Of a stretch of 64,000 nucleotides of DNA, positions 1-7,568 are shown in pieces. The notes beneath the pieces were generated by a model. That model was given only the letters and a program-made list of their open reading frames with translations, was not told where the DNA came from and did no database searches. The DNA is taken from the NCBI RefSeq assembly GCF_027587175.1, contig NZ_JAPCID010000006.1:62001-126000 (forward strand), written 5' to 3'. The DNA comes from Solirubrobacter deserti. Its GTDB lineage: Bacteria; Actinomycetota; Thermoleophilia; Solirubrobacterales; Solirubrobacteraceae. How positions within the stretch are numbered: the stretch's first letter is position 1; every line of letters begins with the position of its first letter. Made by a program: the position numbers and the translations under genes.

Positions 1-135
1 GAACGACAGGTCGGCGGACGCGTGGATCACGCGCTCGGCGACCGCACGCGAGAGCGGCGGCAGGTGGCTGAGGTCGATCCGCGACCGCAGGATGCGATAG
101 CTCTCGACCTCGATCGGATGGATCACTCTGGGCAT
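1..135 (-). CDS. cobH: Precorrin-8X methylmutase CobH/CbiC, N-terminal part (cut by window edge)
   Basis: Only the first 45 codons are inside the window; the reading frame is open to base 1. The start reads MPRVIHPIEVESYRILRSRI and continues with LSHLPPLSRAVAERVIHASADL, the typical N-terminus of precorrin-8X methylmutase. This enzyme moves a methyl group from C-11 to C-12 to give hydrogenobyrinic acid (cobyrinic acid in the cobalt-containing route). The ATG at 135 lies 13 bases inside the end of the upstream cobE gene, so it is probably translationally coupled as part of the cobalamin operon. The catalytic histidine lies in the visible IHPIEVESY/VIHASADL stretches but cannot be assigned with certainty from this fragment. 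Confidence 0.88.
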   Translation of the reverse strand, partial: MPRVIHPIEVESYRILRSRIDLSHLPPLSRAVAERVIHASADLSF

Positions 136-488
136 TCGGCCACCGCGCAGGTTGCGTGTTCGGAACGGGTCTTGGGCACGAGCAGTCGCGTGCCGGACAG
201 GAGGGCCGCGGCCTCGGCGACGCTCGGCGTGCCGACGTGGCGCGCGACGACAGCGCTCGGCGTGGGGACGTCGACGGCGGCGAGGGCCGTGGCGGGGAAG
301 GTGCGCAGTGGCACGCCGAAGTGCTCCGCCGCGGCGACCATCGCGGGCTCGTCCGCGCGCCGGTCGACGGTCGCGAGCGCGACGAGCTCGCCCGCGGGCA
401 GCGTCGCATCGATGAGCGCGCGCAGCTCCTCGGGCGGGCACCCGAGGCTGCACCCGACGCCCGCGACGAGCCGCGCCGCCGCGCTCAT
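123..488 (-). CDS. cobE: CobE / CbiG C-terminal domain protein
   Basis: A 121-residue protein starting MSAAARLVAGVGCSLGCPPE, with the GVGCxxG...EEL pattern of the CbiG C-terminal domain (CobE in aerobic cobalamin makers). The domain takes part in C-20 acetyl/ring contraction chemistry around precorrin-3/4; its exact role as free-standing CobE is not settled. It stands alone here, without the CbiG N-terminal domain. The ATG at 488 overlaps the cobL stop by four bases, and its own end overlaps the cobH start. Its size matches stand-alone CobE rather than full CbiG (about 300 residues or more). Confidence 0.8.
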   Translation of the reverse strand: MSAAARLVAGVGCSLGCPPEELRALIDATLPAGELVALATVDRRADEPAMVAAAEHFGVPLRTFPATALAAVDVPTPSAVVARHVGTPSVAEAAALLSGTRLLVPKTRSEHATCAVAECPE

Positions 489-1606
489 CGGCGGCCCACC
501 ACGACGGTCACCGGGTTCTCGGCCGCGAGCCGGTGGCCGTCCGCGATCGGCTTCACGCGGCTCGCCTGCAGCGTGGTCGCGGTCACCTCGAACCCGTGCG
601 ACAGGCGCTCGATCGTCGGCGCGACGCGGTCGATCAGCGCGAGCGCGACGACCACCGCGCGGCGTGCTCGCATCGCCCCGTCGAGGACCACGGGGCCGCC
701 GCCGCCGACGAACACGGCGTCAGGGTCGCGCAGGTCCCGCAGCGCGTCCGGCGCGCGCCCGTGGACGGTCGTCACCGGCACGCCGTGGGCGGCCGCGTTG
801 CGGGTGGTCAGCTCGATCGCGTCGGGGTCGGTGTCGATCGCGGTCACCGCCGCGCCGAGGCGGGCGCACTCGATCCCGACGCTGCCGCTGCCGCAGCCGA
901 CGTCCCAGACGTGGTCGCCGGTGCCCGGGCCGAGCGCGGAGAGAGCGAGCGCGCGGACCTCGGCCTTGGTGATCAGCCCGCGGCGGTGCTCGAACGCGTC
1001 CTCGTCGAGCGCCCAGCGGGTGGGCGTGCGGGGCGGCCAGACCGTCGCGCGCTCGCCGGTCGGCGCGTGCACGATGACGACGTTCGGGTCGCTGAACGGC
1101 GGTTCGGTGGCGAGCCGCTCGTGCGGCGTGCCGAGCGCCTCGGCCACGACCGGGTCGCGCTCGCGCAGCGCGTCGACGATCGCCTCGGTGTTGCCGGGCT
1201 GGGTGAGGATCGCGACCTTCGGGTGGCGGAGCGCGGCGTTGATCGCGGCGTGCGGGTCGCGGCCGTGGGCGGAGACGACGAGCGCGTCGTCCCAGGGCAC
1301 GCCGAGGCGCGCGAAGGCGAGCGCGACCGAGGACGGCGCGGGGTGGACCGCCATCTCCGCATCCAGCGCCGCGAGCGCCCGCACGATGCCGAAGAAGCCC
1401 GGGTCGCCCGAGGCCAGGACGACGGCGTCGCGCTCGACCAGCTCGCGCAGCGTCGGGTCGAGGTCCTTGCCCAGGACGACATGCTCCTTGCCGGGTGCCA
1501 GCTGCTCCAGCACGGCGCGGCCGCCGGCGACGACCGTTGCGCGCTCGAGCAGCGGCTCCGTGCCGGGCGGGACGCGGCCGCCGCTCACGCCGAGGACGTC
1601 AAGCAC
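485..1606 (-). CDS. cobL: Precorrin-6Y C5,15-methyltransferase (decarboxylating), CbiE-CbiT fusion
   Basis: A 373-residue bifunctional CobL. Residues 1 to about 195 are the CbiE-type tetrapyrrole methylase, with LASGDPGFFGIVRAL as the SAM-site loop and VVSAHGRDP further on. Residues about 200 to 373 are the CbiT-type methyltransferase with the SAM motif WDVGCGSGSVGIE and the later FVGGGG loop. Together they methylate C-5 and C-15 and remove the C-12 acetate carboxylate of precorrin-6Y. The length is a little under the usual 400 residues. It overlaps the 3' end of cobM by 8 bases, in line with one continuous transcript. Confidence 0.94.
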   Translation of the reverse strand: MLDVLGVSGGRVPPGTEPLLERATVVAGGRAVLEQLAPGKEHVVLGKDLDPTLRELVERDAVVLASGDPGFFGIVRALAALDAEMAVHPAPSSVALAFARLGVPWDDALVVSAHGRDPHAAINAALRHPKVAILTQPGNTEAIVDALRERDPVVAEALGTPHERLATEPPFSDPNVVIVHAPTGERATVWPPRTPTRWALDEDAFEHRRGLITKAEVRALALSALGPGTGDHVWDVGCGSGSVGIECARLGAAVTAIDTDPDAIELTTRNAAAHGVPVTTVHGRAPDALRDLRDPDAVFVGGGGPVVLDGAMRARRAVVVALALIDRVAPTIERLSHGFEVTATTLQASRVKPIADGHRLAAENPVTVVVGRR

Positions 1607-2387
1607 GCTTCTTGTAGCGGTCGGGGGCGCCGAGGCGGCGGTAGCGGTGCCCGTAGTGCGGGTCGTACACGTGCGACTGGCCGGCGTTCGACGCGTCGCC
1701 GAGCGCGGGGCCGACGAGCACGAGCGCCTGGGTCGTGATCTTCTCCTCGCGGATGCGCGCGCCGAGCTGGTCCAGCCGGCAGCGGAACACGATCTCGTCC
1801 GGCCAGCTCGCCTTGTACACGACGGCGGCGGGCGTGTCCGGGGGGTAGCCGCCGTCGAGCAGGTCCTGCTGGAGCTCGCGCGGGCGCCGGACCGACAGGA
1901 ACAGCGCCATCGTCGTGCCGTGCGCGGCCATGGCGGTGAGCTGCTCGTTCGGCGGCATCGACGTGCGCTGCGCGCGCCGGGTGAGGATCAGCGACTGGCT
2001 CACGTCGGGGATCGTCAGCTCCTGCCCGAGGCTGGCCGCAGCGGCCGACAGGCTCGACACGCCCGGGACGATCACGGTGTCCAGGCCGAGCGCGCGGCAG
2101 GCGCCGAGCTGCTCGTGCAGCGTCCCGTACAGCGTCGGGTCGCCGGAGTGCACGCGCGCGACGTCGAGACCCTGCTCGGCCGCCCGCTTGTAGACCGCCA
2201 GCACGTCGTCGAACGTCTTGTCGTCGGACGGGATCTGTTCCGCCTGCGGGGCATGCGTGAGGATCTCGGGGTCGACGAGCGAGCGCGCCCAGATCACGAC
2301 GTCGACCTCGCCCAGGATGCGCGCGGCGCGCAGCGTGAGCAGGTCCGGCGCGCCCGGGCCGGCGCCGACGAAGAACACCGTGCTCAT
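1599..2387 (-). CDS. cobM: Precorrin-4 C11-methyltransferase
   Basis: A 262-residue member of the tetrapyrrole methylase family. It begins MSTVFFVGAGPGAPDLLTLR, and the RVHSGDPTLYGTLHEQ and IVPGVSSLSAAAASLG motifs identify CobM/CbiF, which methylates C-11 of precorrin-4. The frame stays open far upstream, but the ATG at 2387 is the family start and overlaps the cbiM stop as ATGA, the overlap style used through this operon. The C-terminal tail, ending HYGHRYRRLGAPDRYKKRA, is basic. Confidence 0.94.
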   Translation of the reverse strand: MSTVFFVGAGPGAPDLLTLRAARILGEVDVVIWARSLVDPEILTHAPQAEQIPSDDKTFDDVLAVYKRAAEQGLDVARVHSGDPTLYGTLHEQLGACRALGLDTVIVPGVSSLSAAAASLGQELTIPDVSQSLILTRRAQRTSMPPNEQLTAMAAHGTTMALFLSVRRPRELQQDLLDGGYPPDTPAAVVYKASWPDEIVFRCRLDQLGARIREEKITTQALVLVGPALGDASNAGQSHVYDPHYGHRYRRLGAPDRYKKRA

Positions 2388-3025
2388 GCGGGCACCGGCC
2401 TTCTTCGGGCCCGCACGAGGTCGGGCCGCAGCGACAGCAGGGCGCGCAGCAGCAGCGCGGTGATGACGCCCTCGATCAGGGCGACGACGGCGTAGGCGCC
2501 GAACGTCACGCCGGCGAACGTGCCGCGGTCGATGCCGCTGTCGGCGCCGAGCGTCATGAACGCGACGAACACCGCCGCCGACAGCAGCACGCACAACCCG
2601 GCCGTGATGCCGCCGGCGACCGGCAGCGGGAGCGGTTTGCGCAGGGCCAGGAGCGCCGGGTAGCCGACGAACGCGGGCACGAGCGCGAGCACCGTGATCG
2701 TGGCGCCCAGCGTCGTGATCCCGCCCGAGCCGAACACGAGCGCCTGGATCAGGCACACGGTCGTGATCGTCAGCGCGCCGAGGTACGGGCCGAGCAGCGC
2801 GACCGCGAGCGCGCCGCCGAGCAGGTGCGCGTTCGTCCCGATCGTGACCGGGATGAACGGCGCCTCGCCGACGACGAAGAACGCGGCCGCCAGCCCGGCG
2901 ATCGGCAGGTCGCGCTCGCGCGCGTGGCGGCGCGCGCCCCGCAGGCAGATCCCGACGCCGAGCGCGGCCGTGACGGCGCCGACGGCGGCCGCCTCGCCGG
3001 TCAGGAAGCCTTCGGGGATGTGCAC
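2384..3025 (-). CDS. cbiM: Cobalt ECF transporter S component CbiM
   Basis: A 213-residue membrane protein starting with the CbiM/NikM signature MHIPEGFLTG (GTG start), in which the extreme N-terminal Met-His-Ile-Pro segment helps form the metal site. It has about six hydrophobic helices, an FIPVTIGTNAHLLGGALA segment and an arginine-rich C-tail. It should bring cobalt into the cell with CbiQ (6184-6909) and the CbiO half of the fusion gene (4505-6187). No CbiN-like small membrane protein is seen next to it, and the protein is too short to carry a fused CbiN. The gene overlaps cobA upstream by 25 bases and cobM downstream by 4. Confidence 0.92.
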   Translation of the reverse strand: MHIPEGFLTGEAAAVGAVTAALGVGICLRGARRHARERDLPIAGLAAAFFVVGEAPFIPVTIGTNAHLLGGALAVALLGPYLGALTITTVCLIQALVFGSGGITTLGATITVLALVPAFVGYPALLALRKPLPLPVAGGITAGLCVLLSAAVFVAFMTLGADSGIDRGTFAGVTFGAYAVVALIEGVITALLLRALLSLRPDLVRARRRPVPA

Positions 3026-3723
3026 GTGAGCTCCAGGGCGGCCGCCTCCCCGACCACGAACGTGACGGGCGGCGGCAACGGGGCCGGAAGGGTGGACAGG
3101 GTGCCGCGCAGGACCTGCTGCGAGGCGCGGCTGGCGGCGCTGATGGCGGCGATCGGCGTGTCGGGCGCGCGGCCGCCCTCGATCAGCTTGGCCGCGATCC
3201 GCCGGATGCGCCCGCGCCCGGTGAGGATCACGAGGGTCCCGCCGAGCCGCGCCAGCGCGTGCCAGTCGGGCGGCTCGGCGTGCTCGTCGTCGTCGTTGCC
3301 GTCGACGAAGGTCGCGGTGACGCTGTTCTGGCGCAGCATCAGCGGGATCCCGGCCGCGGCGGGCGCCGCCAGCGCGGCGGAGACCCCGGGGATGACGTTG
3401 ACCGCGATTCCCGCGTTCTGCAGCGCGACCGCCTCCTCGCCGCCGCGCGACGCGACGAACGGGTCGCCGGACTTCAGGCGCACGACGTCGCCCCGACGGC
3501 CGAGTTCGACGAGCAGGTCGTTGACCTCGGGCTGGGAAAGCGCGCGGTGCCCGCGCCGGAGGCCGACGACGTGCGTCTCGGCGTCGGCGGGCGCGAGCGC
3601 CGCGATCGCGTCCATCGAAGGACGGTCGTACACGAGCACGCGGGCCTGCCGGATGAGCTCCGCGGCCGCGACCGTGAGCAGCGAGGGGTCACCGGGGCCG
3701 GCGCCGACGAGATGGACGGTCAC
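3001..3723 (-). CDS. cobA: Uroporphyrinogen-III C-methyltransferase (SUMT)
   Basis: A 240-residue SUMT starting GTG (VTVHLVGAGPGDPSLLTVAA). The motifs VVRLKSGDPFVASRGGEE and NVIPGVSAALAAPAAAGIPL are characteristic. It methylates uroporphyrinogen III at C-2 and C-7 to give precorrin-2, the branch point into cobalamin. The GTG overlaps the cobJ TGA (GTGA). A GGAGG ribosome site lies 7 bases before the GTG, but it forms the 3' arm of a perfect hairpin (3731-3754), so initiation may depend on ribosomes finishing cobJ. No fused CysG dehydrogenase or HemD domain is present. Confidence 0.94.
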   Translation of the reverse strand: MTVHLVGAGPGDPSLLTVAAAELIRQARVLVYDRPSMDAIAALAPADAETHVVGLRRGHRALSQPEVNDLLVELGRRGDVVRLKSGDPFVASRGGEEAVALQNAGIAVNVIPGVSAALAAPAAAGIPLMLRQNSVTATFVDGNDDDEHAEPPDWHALARLGGTLVILTGRGRIRRIAAKLIEGGRAPDTPIAAISAASRASQQVLRGTLSTLPAPLPPPVTFVVGEAAALELTCTSPKAS

Positions 3724-4508
3724 GCGGTCGCCTCCGGCGGAGCGCCGCCGGAGGCGGCGGGCGGCGTGGCGGCGGCGGGCGGCGTGGCGGCGGCGGGCGC
3801 GGCCTCGCGCAACGCGACGAGCCAGTCGCCCGTCCACGTCGCGCTTTCGCCGGCGACCAGCACGAGCGAGCGCATCGTGACCGTCGCCGGGTCGAGCGTG
3901 GCGAGCGTCGTGTGCTCGAGCGTCTCGCCCGCGCGGGCGACGTCGGTCGCGACGATCACGGGCGTGTCAGGCAAGCGGTGGTCCCGCAGGATCGCGAGCG
4001 CGCGGTCCAGCGGCTCCGTGCGGGTCTTCGAGCGCGGGTTGTACAGCGCAAGCGCGATGCCGGAGACGGCCAGCCCGGTGAGGCGACGCTCGACGGTCTC
4101 CAGCGGCAGGTGCAGATCCGAGAGCGAGAGCGTCGCCCAGTCGTCGGCGAGCGGCGCGCCCACCCGCGCGGCGGTGGCGAGCGCGGCGGTCACGCCCGGC
4201 ACCACGATCACGTCGATCCCCTCGGCCATGGCCAGCGTCCGCGCGGCCATGCCGTGCACGCCCGCGTCGCCGCTGGACACCAGCGCCACCCGCGCCGACC
4301 GTGCGCGCTCCACGGCCTCACGCGCGCGTTCGAGCTCCTCACCCATGCGGCCGCGCACGACCTCCTGCTCGTCCAGCAGATCGGCGCACTGGTCGATGTA
4401 CGGGCCGTACCCGACGACCACCTCGGCCTCGCGCACGGCCCGCTCGGCCGCCGCGGTGCGGTGCTCCGGGCCGCCCGGGCCGAGGCCGACGATCCACAGG
4501 CCGCTCAT
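3720..4508 (-). CDS. cobJ: Precorrin-3B C17-methyltransferase
   Basis: A 262-residue tetrapyrrole methylase starting MSGLWIVGLGPGGPEHRT. The motifs VVGYGPYIDQ, LVSSGDAGVHGMAA, VPGVTAALA and ALYNPRSKTR are the CobJ/CbiH signatures. The enzyme methylates C-17 and contracts the ring of precorrin-3B. The ATG overlaps the stop of the CbiX-CbiO gene (ATGA). The last 25 residues are a low-complexity Ala/Pro tail made by an 18-bp tandem duplication; it is unlikely to be part of the catalytic fold. Confidence 0.94.
   Translation of the reverse strand: MSGLWIVGLGPGGPEHRTAAAERAVREAEVVVGYGPYIDQCADLLDEQEVVRGRMGEELERAREAVERARSARVALVSSGDAGVHGMAARTLAMAEGIDVIVVPGVTAALATAARVGAPLADDWATLSLSDLHLPLETVERRLTGLAVSGIALALYNPRSKTRTEPLDRALAILRDHRLPDTPVIVATDVARAGETLEHTTLATLDPATVTMRSLVLVAGESATWTGDWLVALREAAPAAATPPAAATPPAASGGAPPEATA
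3731..3754 (-). promoter_or_regulatory. Perfect hairpin enclosing the cobA ribosome binding site
   Basis: In the mRNA a 10-bp perfect stem (CCTCCGGCGG, 4-base loop, CCGCCGGAGG) ends 7 bases before the cobA GTG. The GGAGG in the 3' arm is the only good Shine-Dalgarno sequence for cobA. The stem lies inside the last codons of cobJ, so translating ribosomes would melt it. A role in translational coupling is inferred; no measurement supports it. Confidence 0.6.
3763..3798. repeat. Perfect tandem 18-bp repeat in the 3' end of cobJ
   Basis: Two adjacent identical copies of GGCGTGGCGGCGGCGGGC (plus strand). On the coding strand they add the repeated Pro-Pro-Ala-Ala-Ala-Thr segment to the low-complexity CobJ tail. 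The repeat is in frame (18 bp), so copy-number change would lengthen or shorten the tail without breaking the gene. Confidence 0.85.
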
Positions 4509-6187
4509 GACACCAACGGGTTGAAGCCGGCGGGCAGCTCGAGCCGGTGCGCGCGCATGAACCCCTCGTCGGCCAGCACCTCGCGCGTCGGGCCGTCGGC
4601 GACGACCTGGCCCGTGTCCAGCACGACCGCGCGCTCGCACAGCTCCAGCGCGTACGGGAGGTCGTGCGTGACGAGCAGCGTCGTCAGCCGCAGCGAGCGC
4701 AGGACGTCCAGCAGCTCGCGACGGGCAGCCGGATCGAGCGCGGCCGTCGGCTCGTCCAGGATCAGCACGTCGGGCTTGCACGCGAGCACGCCGGCGATCG
4801 CCGCGCGGCGCCGCTCACCCGCGCTCAACGAGTGCGGCGGACGCGTCGCGAGCTCATGGATGCGCACCGCCTGCAGCGCCTCGTCCACCCGCTCGCGCAG
4901 CGCCTCGCCGGTCAGCCCTTGGTTGGCCGGGCCGAACGCGACGTCCTCCTCGACGGTCGGCATGAACAGCTGGTCGTCGGTGTCCTGGAAGACGATCCCG
5001 GCGCGGCGGCGGATCTCGGTGCGGGTCTTGTCCGACAGCCCGACGCCCGCGACCGACAGCGTCCCGCCGAGATCCTCGAGCGCGCCGCACGCGGCGAGCG
5101 CGAGCGTCGTCTTGCCCGCGCCGTTGGGGCCGAGGATCGCGACCCGCTCGCCTTCCCGCACCTCCAGGTTCACGCCGGCCAGCGCGTCGGTGCCGTCCGG
5201 GTAGGCGTAGCGCAGATCGTTCATCGCGAGGATCGTCGGGCCGGGCTCCACCGGCGCCGCGGGTCGCAGGGCGGGGAGCTTCAGCGGCGCCCGCGTCGCC
5301 CGCCGGGAGCGTCGACTCCCGCGCGCGGGCCCGTCACCGTGCGGGGTCAACGAGATCGGCGTCCCGACCTTGTCCTCGTAGCCCGGCAACCGGACGCGGT
5401 ACGTGCACAGGTCGCAGTTCATGCGCACGTCGCCGTGCAGCGCCTCGCGGTAGCGCTCGAGCACGAGCCGGGCGAGCCGCCGGTCCGGCCCGATGTGCGC
5501 GCCGGCGACCACGGTCAGGCCGGGATGCTGCGCCGCGTACTCCTCCGCCTGCGCGTAGATGCGCGGCACGAGGATCCCGGTGAACAGGAAGAACGGCACG
5601 ATCGCGATCCGCGTCGCACCCAGCCGCCGGCAGCGCTCGAGCGCCTCGGCCACCGTCGGCTTCGCCACGCCCGCGAACGCCGGCTCGACCATCCCCAGCC
5701 CGCGGTTGTCGGACAGCAGCCGGGCGACCTTGTACAGGTCGGACGTCGCGTCGGGATCGGACGAGCCACGCCCGACGAGCACGACCGCCGTCTCCTCCGT
5801 GGTGTCGCCGAGCACCGCCCGCGCGCGCTCCTCGGTGATGTCGAGGATCACGGGCTCGATGCCGAGGTCGCGGCCCATCCGGAACGCGACGCCGGGGTGC
5901 CGGGAACGCGCGCGCGTCAGCGCCGCGGGCCCGTCGTTCTTCAGGTGCCCGGCCGCGAGCAGCACGAGCGGCACGGACACCACCTCCCGCGTCCCGCGCG
6001 CGACGAGCTCGTCGATCCCGGCGTCCACGAGCGGCTCGGCCAGCTCGATGAACCCGAAGCCAACCGGCAGTTCGCCGGCCGCCTCGCGCACGTGGCCCGC
6101 GAGCGTCCAGAACTCCTCGAGCCCGTCCGCGTCGCGGGTGCCGTGGCCCACCACCATCAGGGATGCCGTGGCGACGACCGTGCTCAC
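4505..6187 (-). CDS. CbiX cobaltochelatase fused to CbiO cobalt transporter ATPase
   Basis: One open frame of 560 residues holds two functions. Residues 1 to about 265 are a two-lobed CbiX chelatase with LMVVGHGTRD and VLLAAGHLKNDGP (the two metal-handling histidines) and a closing cysteine pair, MNCDLCTYRVRLPGYEDK. A basic, proline-rich linker of about 50 residues follows. Residues from about 320 to the end are the CbiO ATPase: Walker A LGPNGAGKTT, signature HSLSAGERRR, Walker B VLILDEPTAALD, and the switch histidine in LLVTHDLPY. No stop or frame break separates them. The GTG start at 6187 overlaps the cbiQ TGA; an internal ATG at 6157 is an alternative. CbiO would power cobalt uptake with CbiM and CbiQ, while CbiX inserts cobalt into sirohydrochlorin or a related ring. 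Confidence 0.88.
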   Translation of the reverse strand: MSTVVATASLMVVGHGTRDADGLEEFWTLAGHVREAAGELPVGFGFIELAEPLVDAGIDELVARGTREVVSVPLVLLAAGHLKNDGPAALTRARSRHPGVAFRMGRDLGIEPVILDITEERARAVLGDTTEETAVVLVGRGSSDPDATSDLYKVARLLSDNRGLGMVEPAFAGVAKPTVAEALERCRRLGATRIAIVPFFLFTGILVPRIYAQAEEYAAQHPGLTVVAGAHIGPDRRLARLVLERYREALHGDVRMNCDLCTYRVRLPGYEDKVGTPISLTPHGDGPARGSRRSRRATRAPLKLPALRPAAPVEPGPTILAMNDLRYAYPDGTDALAGVNLEVREGERVAILGPNGAGKTTLALAACGALEDLGGTLSVAGVGLSDKTRTEIRRRAGIVFQDTDDQLFMPTVEEDVAFGPANQGLTGEALRERVDEALQAVRIHELATRPPHSLSAGERRRAAIAGVLACKPDVLILDEPTAALDPAARRELLDVLRSLRLTTLLVTHDLPYALELCERAVVLDTGQVVADGPTREVLADEGFMRAHRLELPAGFNPLVS

Positions 6188-6909
6188 AGCCGCGCCACCA
6201 CCAACACGGCGATCGCCGCCGCCGGGAGGATCGCCGCGACCATCCACGCCAGCGGGGACGCCGACGGGGCCAGCTGGAGCGCCGGCATCCGCCCGCCGTA
6301 GCCGCGCGCGAGCATCGCCGTGTGCACGCGCTCGCCGCGCTCGAGCGTGCGGACCGCGAGCGCGCCGAACCCGCGCGTCGCCGCGCTCGACTGCCACAGC
6401 CAGCGCGCCGTGTCCCCGCGCTGGACGCGCGCGAGCCGCATCCGGCGCAGCTCGTCGCCGATGACCTGGAGGTAGCGGATCGCGAAGCCCGCGATCGCGA
6501 CCAGCTGCCGGGGCAGCCCGAGCCGCTCGGCCCCGCGCAGGATCTCGGCGGGCGGGGTCGTCCAGGCGAGCACGCCGGTCGCGAGCACGGCCAGCGTCGC
6601 CTTGGCCACGATCCCGAACGCCAGCCACCAGCCGTCCTCGGCCACGAACGGCAGCACGAGCACGAACAGCACGAACGGCAGCTCGAACAGCAGCCGCGCG
6701 CCGAGCATCCGCGGGTCGACGCGAGCGAAGGCGGCGACCGCCAAAAGGATCGCGGCGTCCACCGCGTACGGCCACACGAGATCCCCGCGCGGCACGAGCG
6801 CGACCGCCACCACGAACACGATCGTCGCCGCGACCTTGCACTCGGCGGGCGCGCGGTGCAGCGGCGTCTCGACGGTGGTGTCGAGCTCCTGCTGATGCGC
6901 CTGGCTCAC
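6184..6909 (-). CDS. cbiQ: Cobalt ECF transporter transmembrane protein CbiQ
   Basis: A 241-residue membrane protein with several hydrophobic helices. It carries the EcfT-type cytoplasmic coupling motifs LARVQRGDT and MLARGYGGRMP, the Ala-Arg-Gly pattern that docks onto the ATPase. It couples CbiM to the CbiO domain encoded directly downstream. The GTG start at 6909 overlaps the cobI TGA, giving the same four-base coupling seen throughout. An ATP-binding partner fused to CbiX immediately follows. Confidence 0.9.
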   Translation of the reverse strand: MSQAHQQELDTTVETPLHRAPAECKVAATIVFVVAVALVPRGDLVWPYAVDAAILLAVAAFARVDPRMLGARLLFELPFVLFVLVLPFVAEDGWWLAFGIVAKATLAVLATGVLAWTTPPAEILRGAERLGLPRQLVAIAGFAIRYLQVIGDELRRMRLARVQRGDTARWLWQSSAATRGFGALAVRTLERGERVHTAMLARGYGGRMPALQLAPSASPLAWMVAAILPAAAIAVLVVARL

Positions 6910-7568
6910 AGGCGGCTCCCGCGGCCTTCGCGCCTCGCGGGCGCGATCACGGTGGAGAAGTAGGGCGCGCGGCCGTCAGGTGCGGTCAGCGTCTGGCCGG
7001 GGCGGCCGAGCTCCTCGCCGTAGACGGGCTCGCGGTCGGCGTCGCGCACGGCGGCGAGCACGTCCGGAAGGTGGCGGCCGCCCTTGTAGACGATCACGGT
7101 GTCGAAGTCGGCGAGCGCATCCCGGAGCGACGCATCCCCGGCGGTGTACGGGACGAGCGCGAGCCGCTCCTCGCCTTCCGCGAGCACGGTGCCGGTGCGC
7201 GAGGCGAGGTCCTGCATGGCGGTGATGCCGGGGACGGTCTCGATGACCACGTCGGGCACGAGCGCGCGGACGGTGTGGGCGATGTAGGTGAAGGTCGAGT
7301 AGAGGTTCGGGTCGCCGATCGTGGCGAACGCGGCCGTGCCGGCGACCTCGGCGATCAGGCGGCCGGCGCGGTCCCAGTGCGCGTCGCGGGAGGCGGCGTC
7401 GGACATGGCGAAGTCGAGCGGGGTGCACTCGACGTGCGCGCTCACGATCTCCGCCGCGCGGCCGCCCGCGGGCACGAACACCCGGTCGGCCTCCTTCAGC
7501 GCCCGCAGCGCCTTCAACGTGAGGTGCTCGGGGTCCCCGGGGCCCACGCCGACGCCGATCAGCCGCAC
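6906..7568 (-). CDS. cobI: Precorrin-2 C20-methyltransferase
   Basis: A 220-residue tetrapyrrole methylase beginning VRLIGVGVGPGDPEHLTLKA (GTG start). TIGDPNLYSTFTYI and ETVPGITAMQDLASRTG are typical of CobI/CbiL, which methylates C-20 of precorrin-2. The upstream frame stays open, but the GTG at 7568 fits the family start and overlaps the cobB end by 10 bases. The protein is slightly short for the family (usually 230-245). Confidence 0.92.
   Translation of the reverse strand: MRLIGVGVGPGDPEHLTLKALRALKEADRVFVPAGGRAAEIVSAHVECTPLDFAMSDAASRDAHWDRAGRLIAEVAGTAAFATIGDPNLYSTFTYIAHTVRALVPDVVIETVPGITAMQDLASRTGTVLAEGEERLALVPYTAGDASLRDALADFDTVIVYKGGRHLPDVLAAVRDADREPVYGEELGRPGQTLTAPDGRAPYFSTVIAPARREGRGSRL

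Noticed and set aside
156-2495. A 779-codon plus-strand frame across the cob genes
   Set aside because: It runs antisense to cobE, cobL and cobM, whose family motifs are clear. Its translation is Arg/Ala/Gly-rich without domains, as expected for high-GC shadow frames.
3721-3800. GC-rich repeats as a CRISPR or mobile-element footprint
   Set aside because: Only two 18-bp copies, in frame inside cobJ, without spacers or target duplications.
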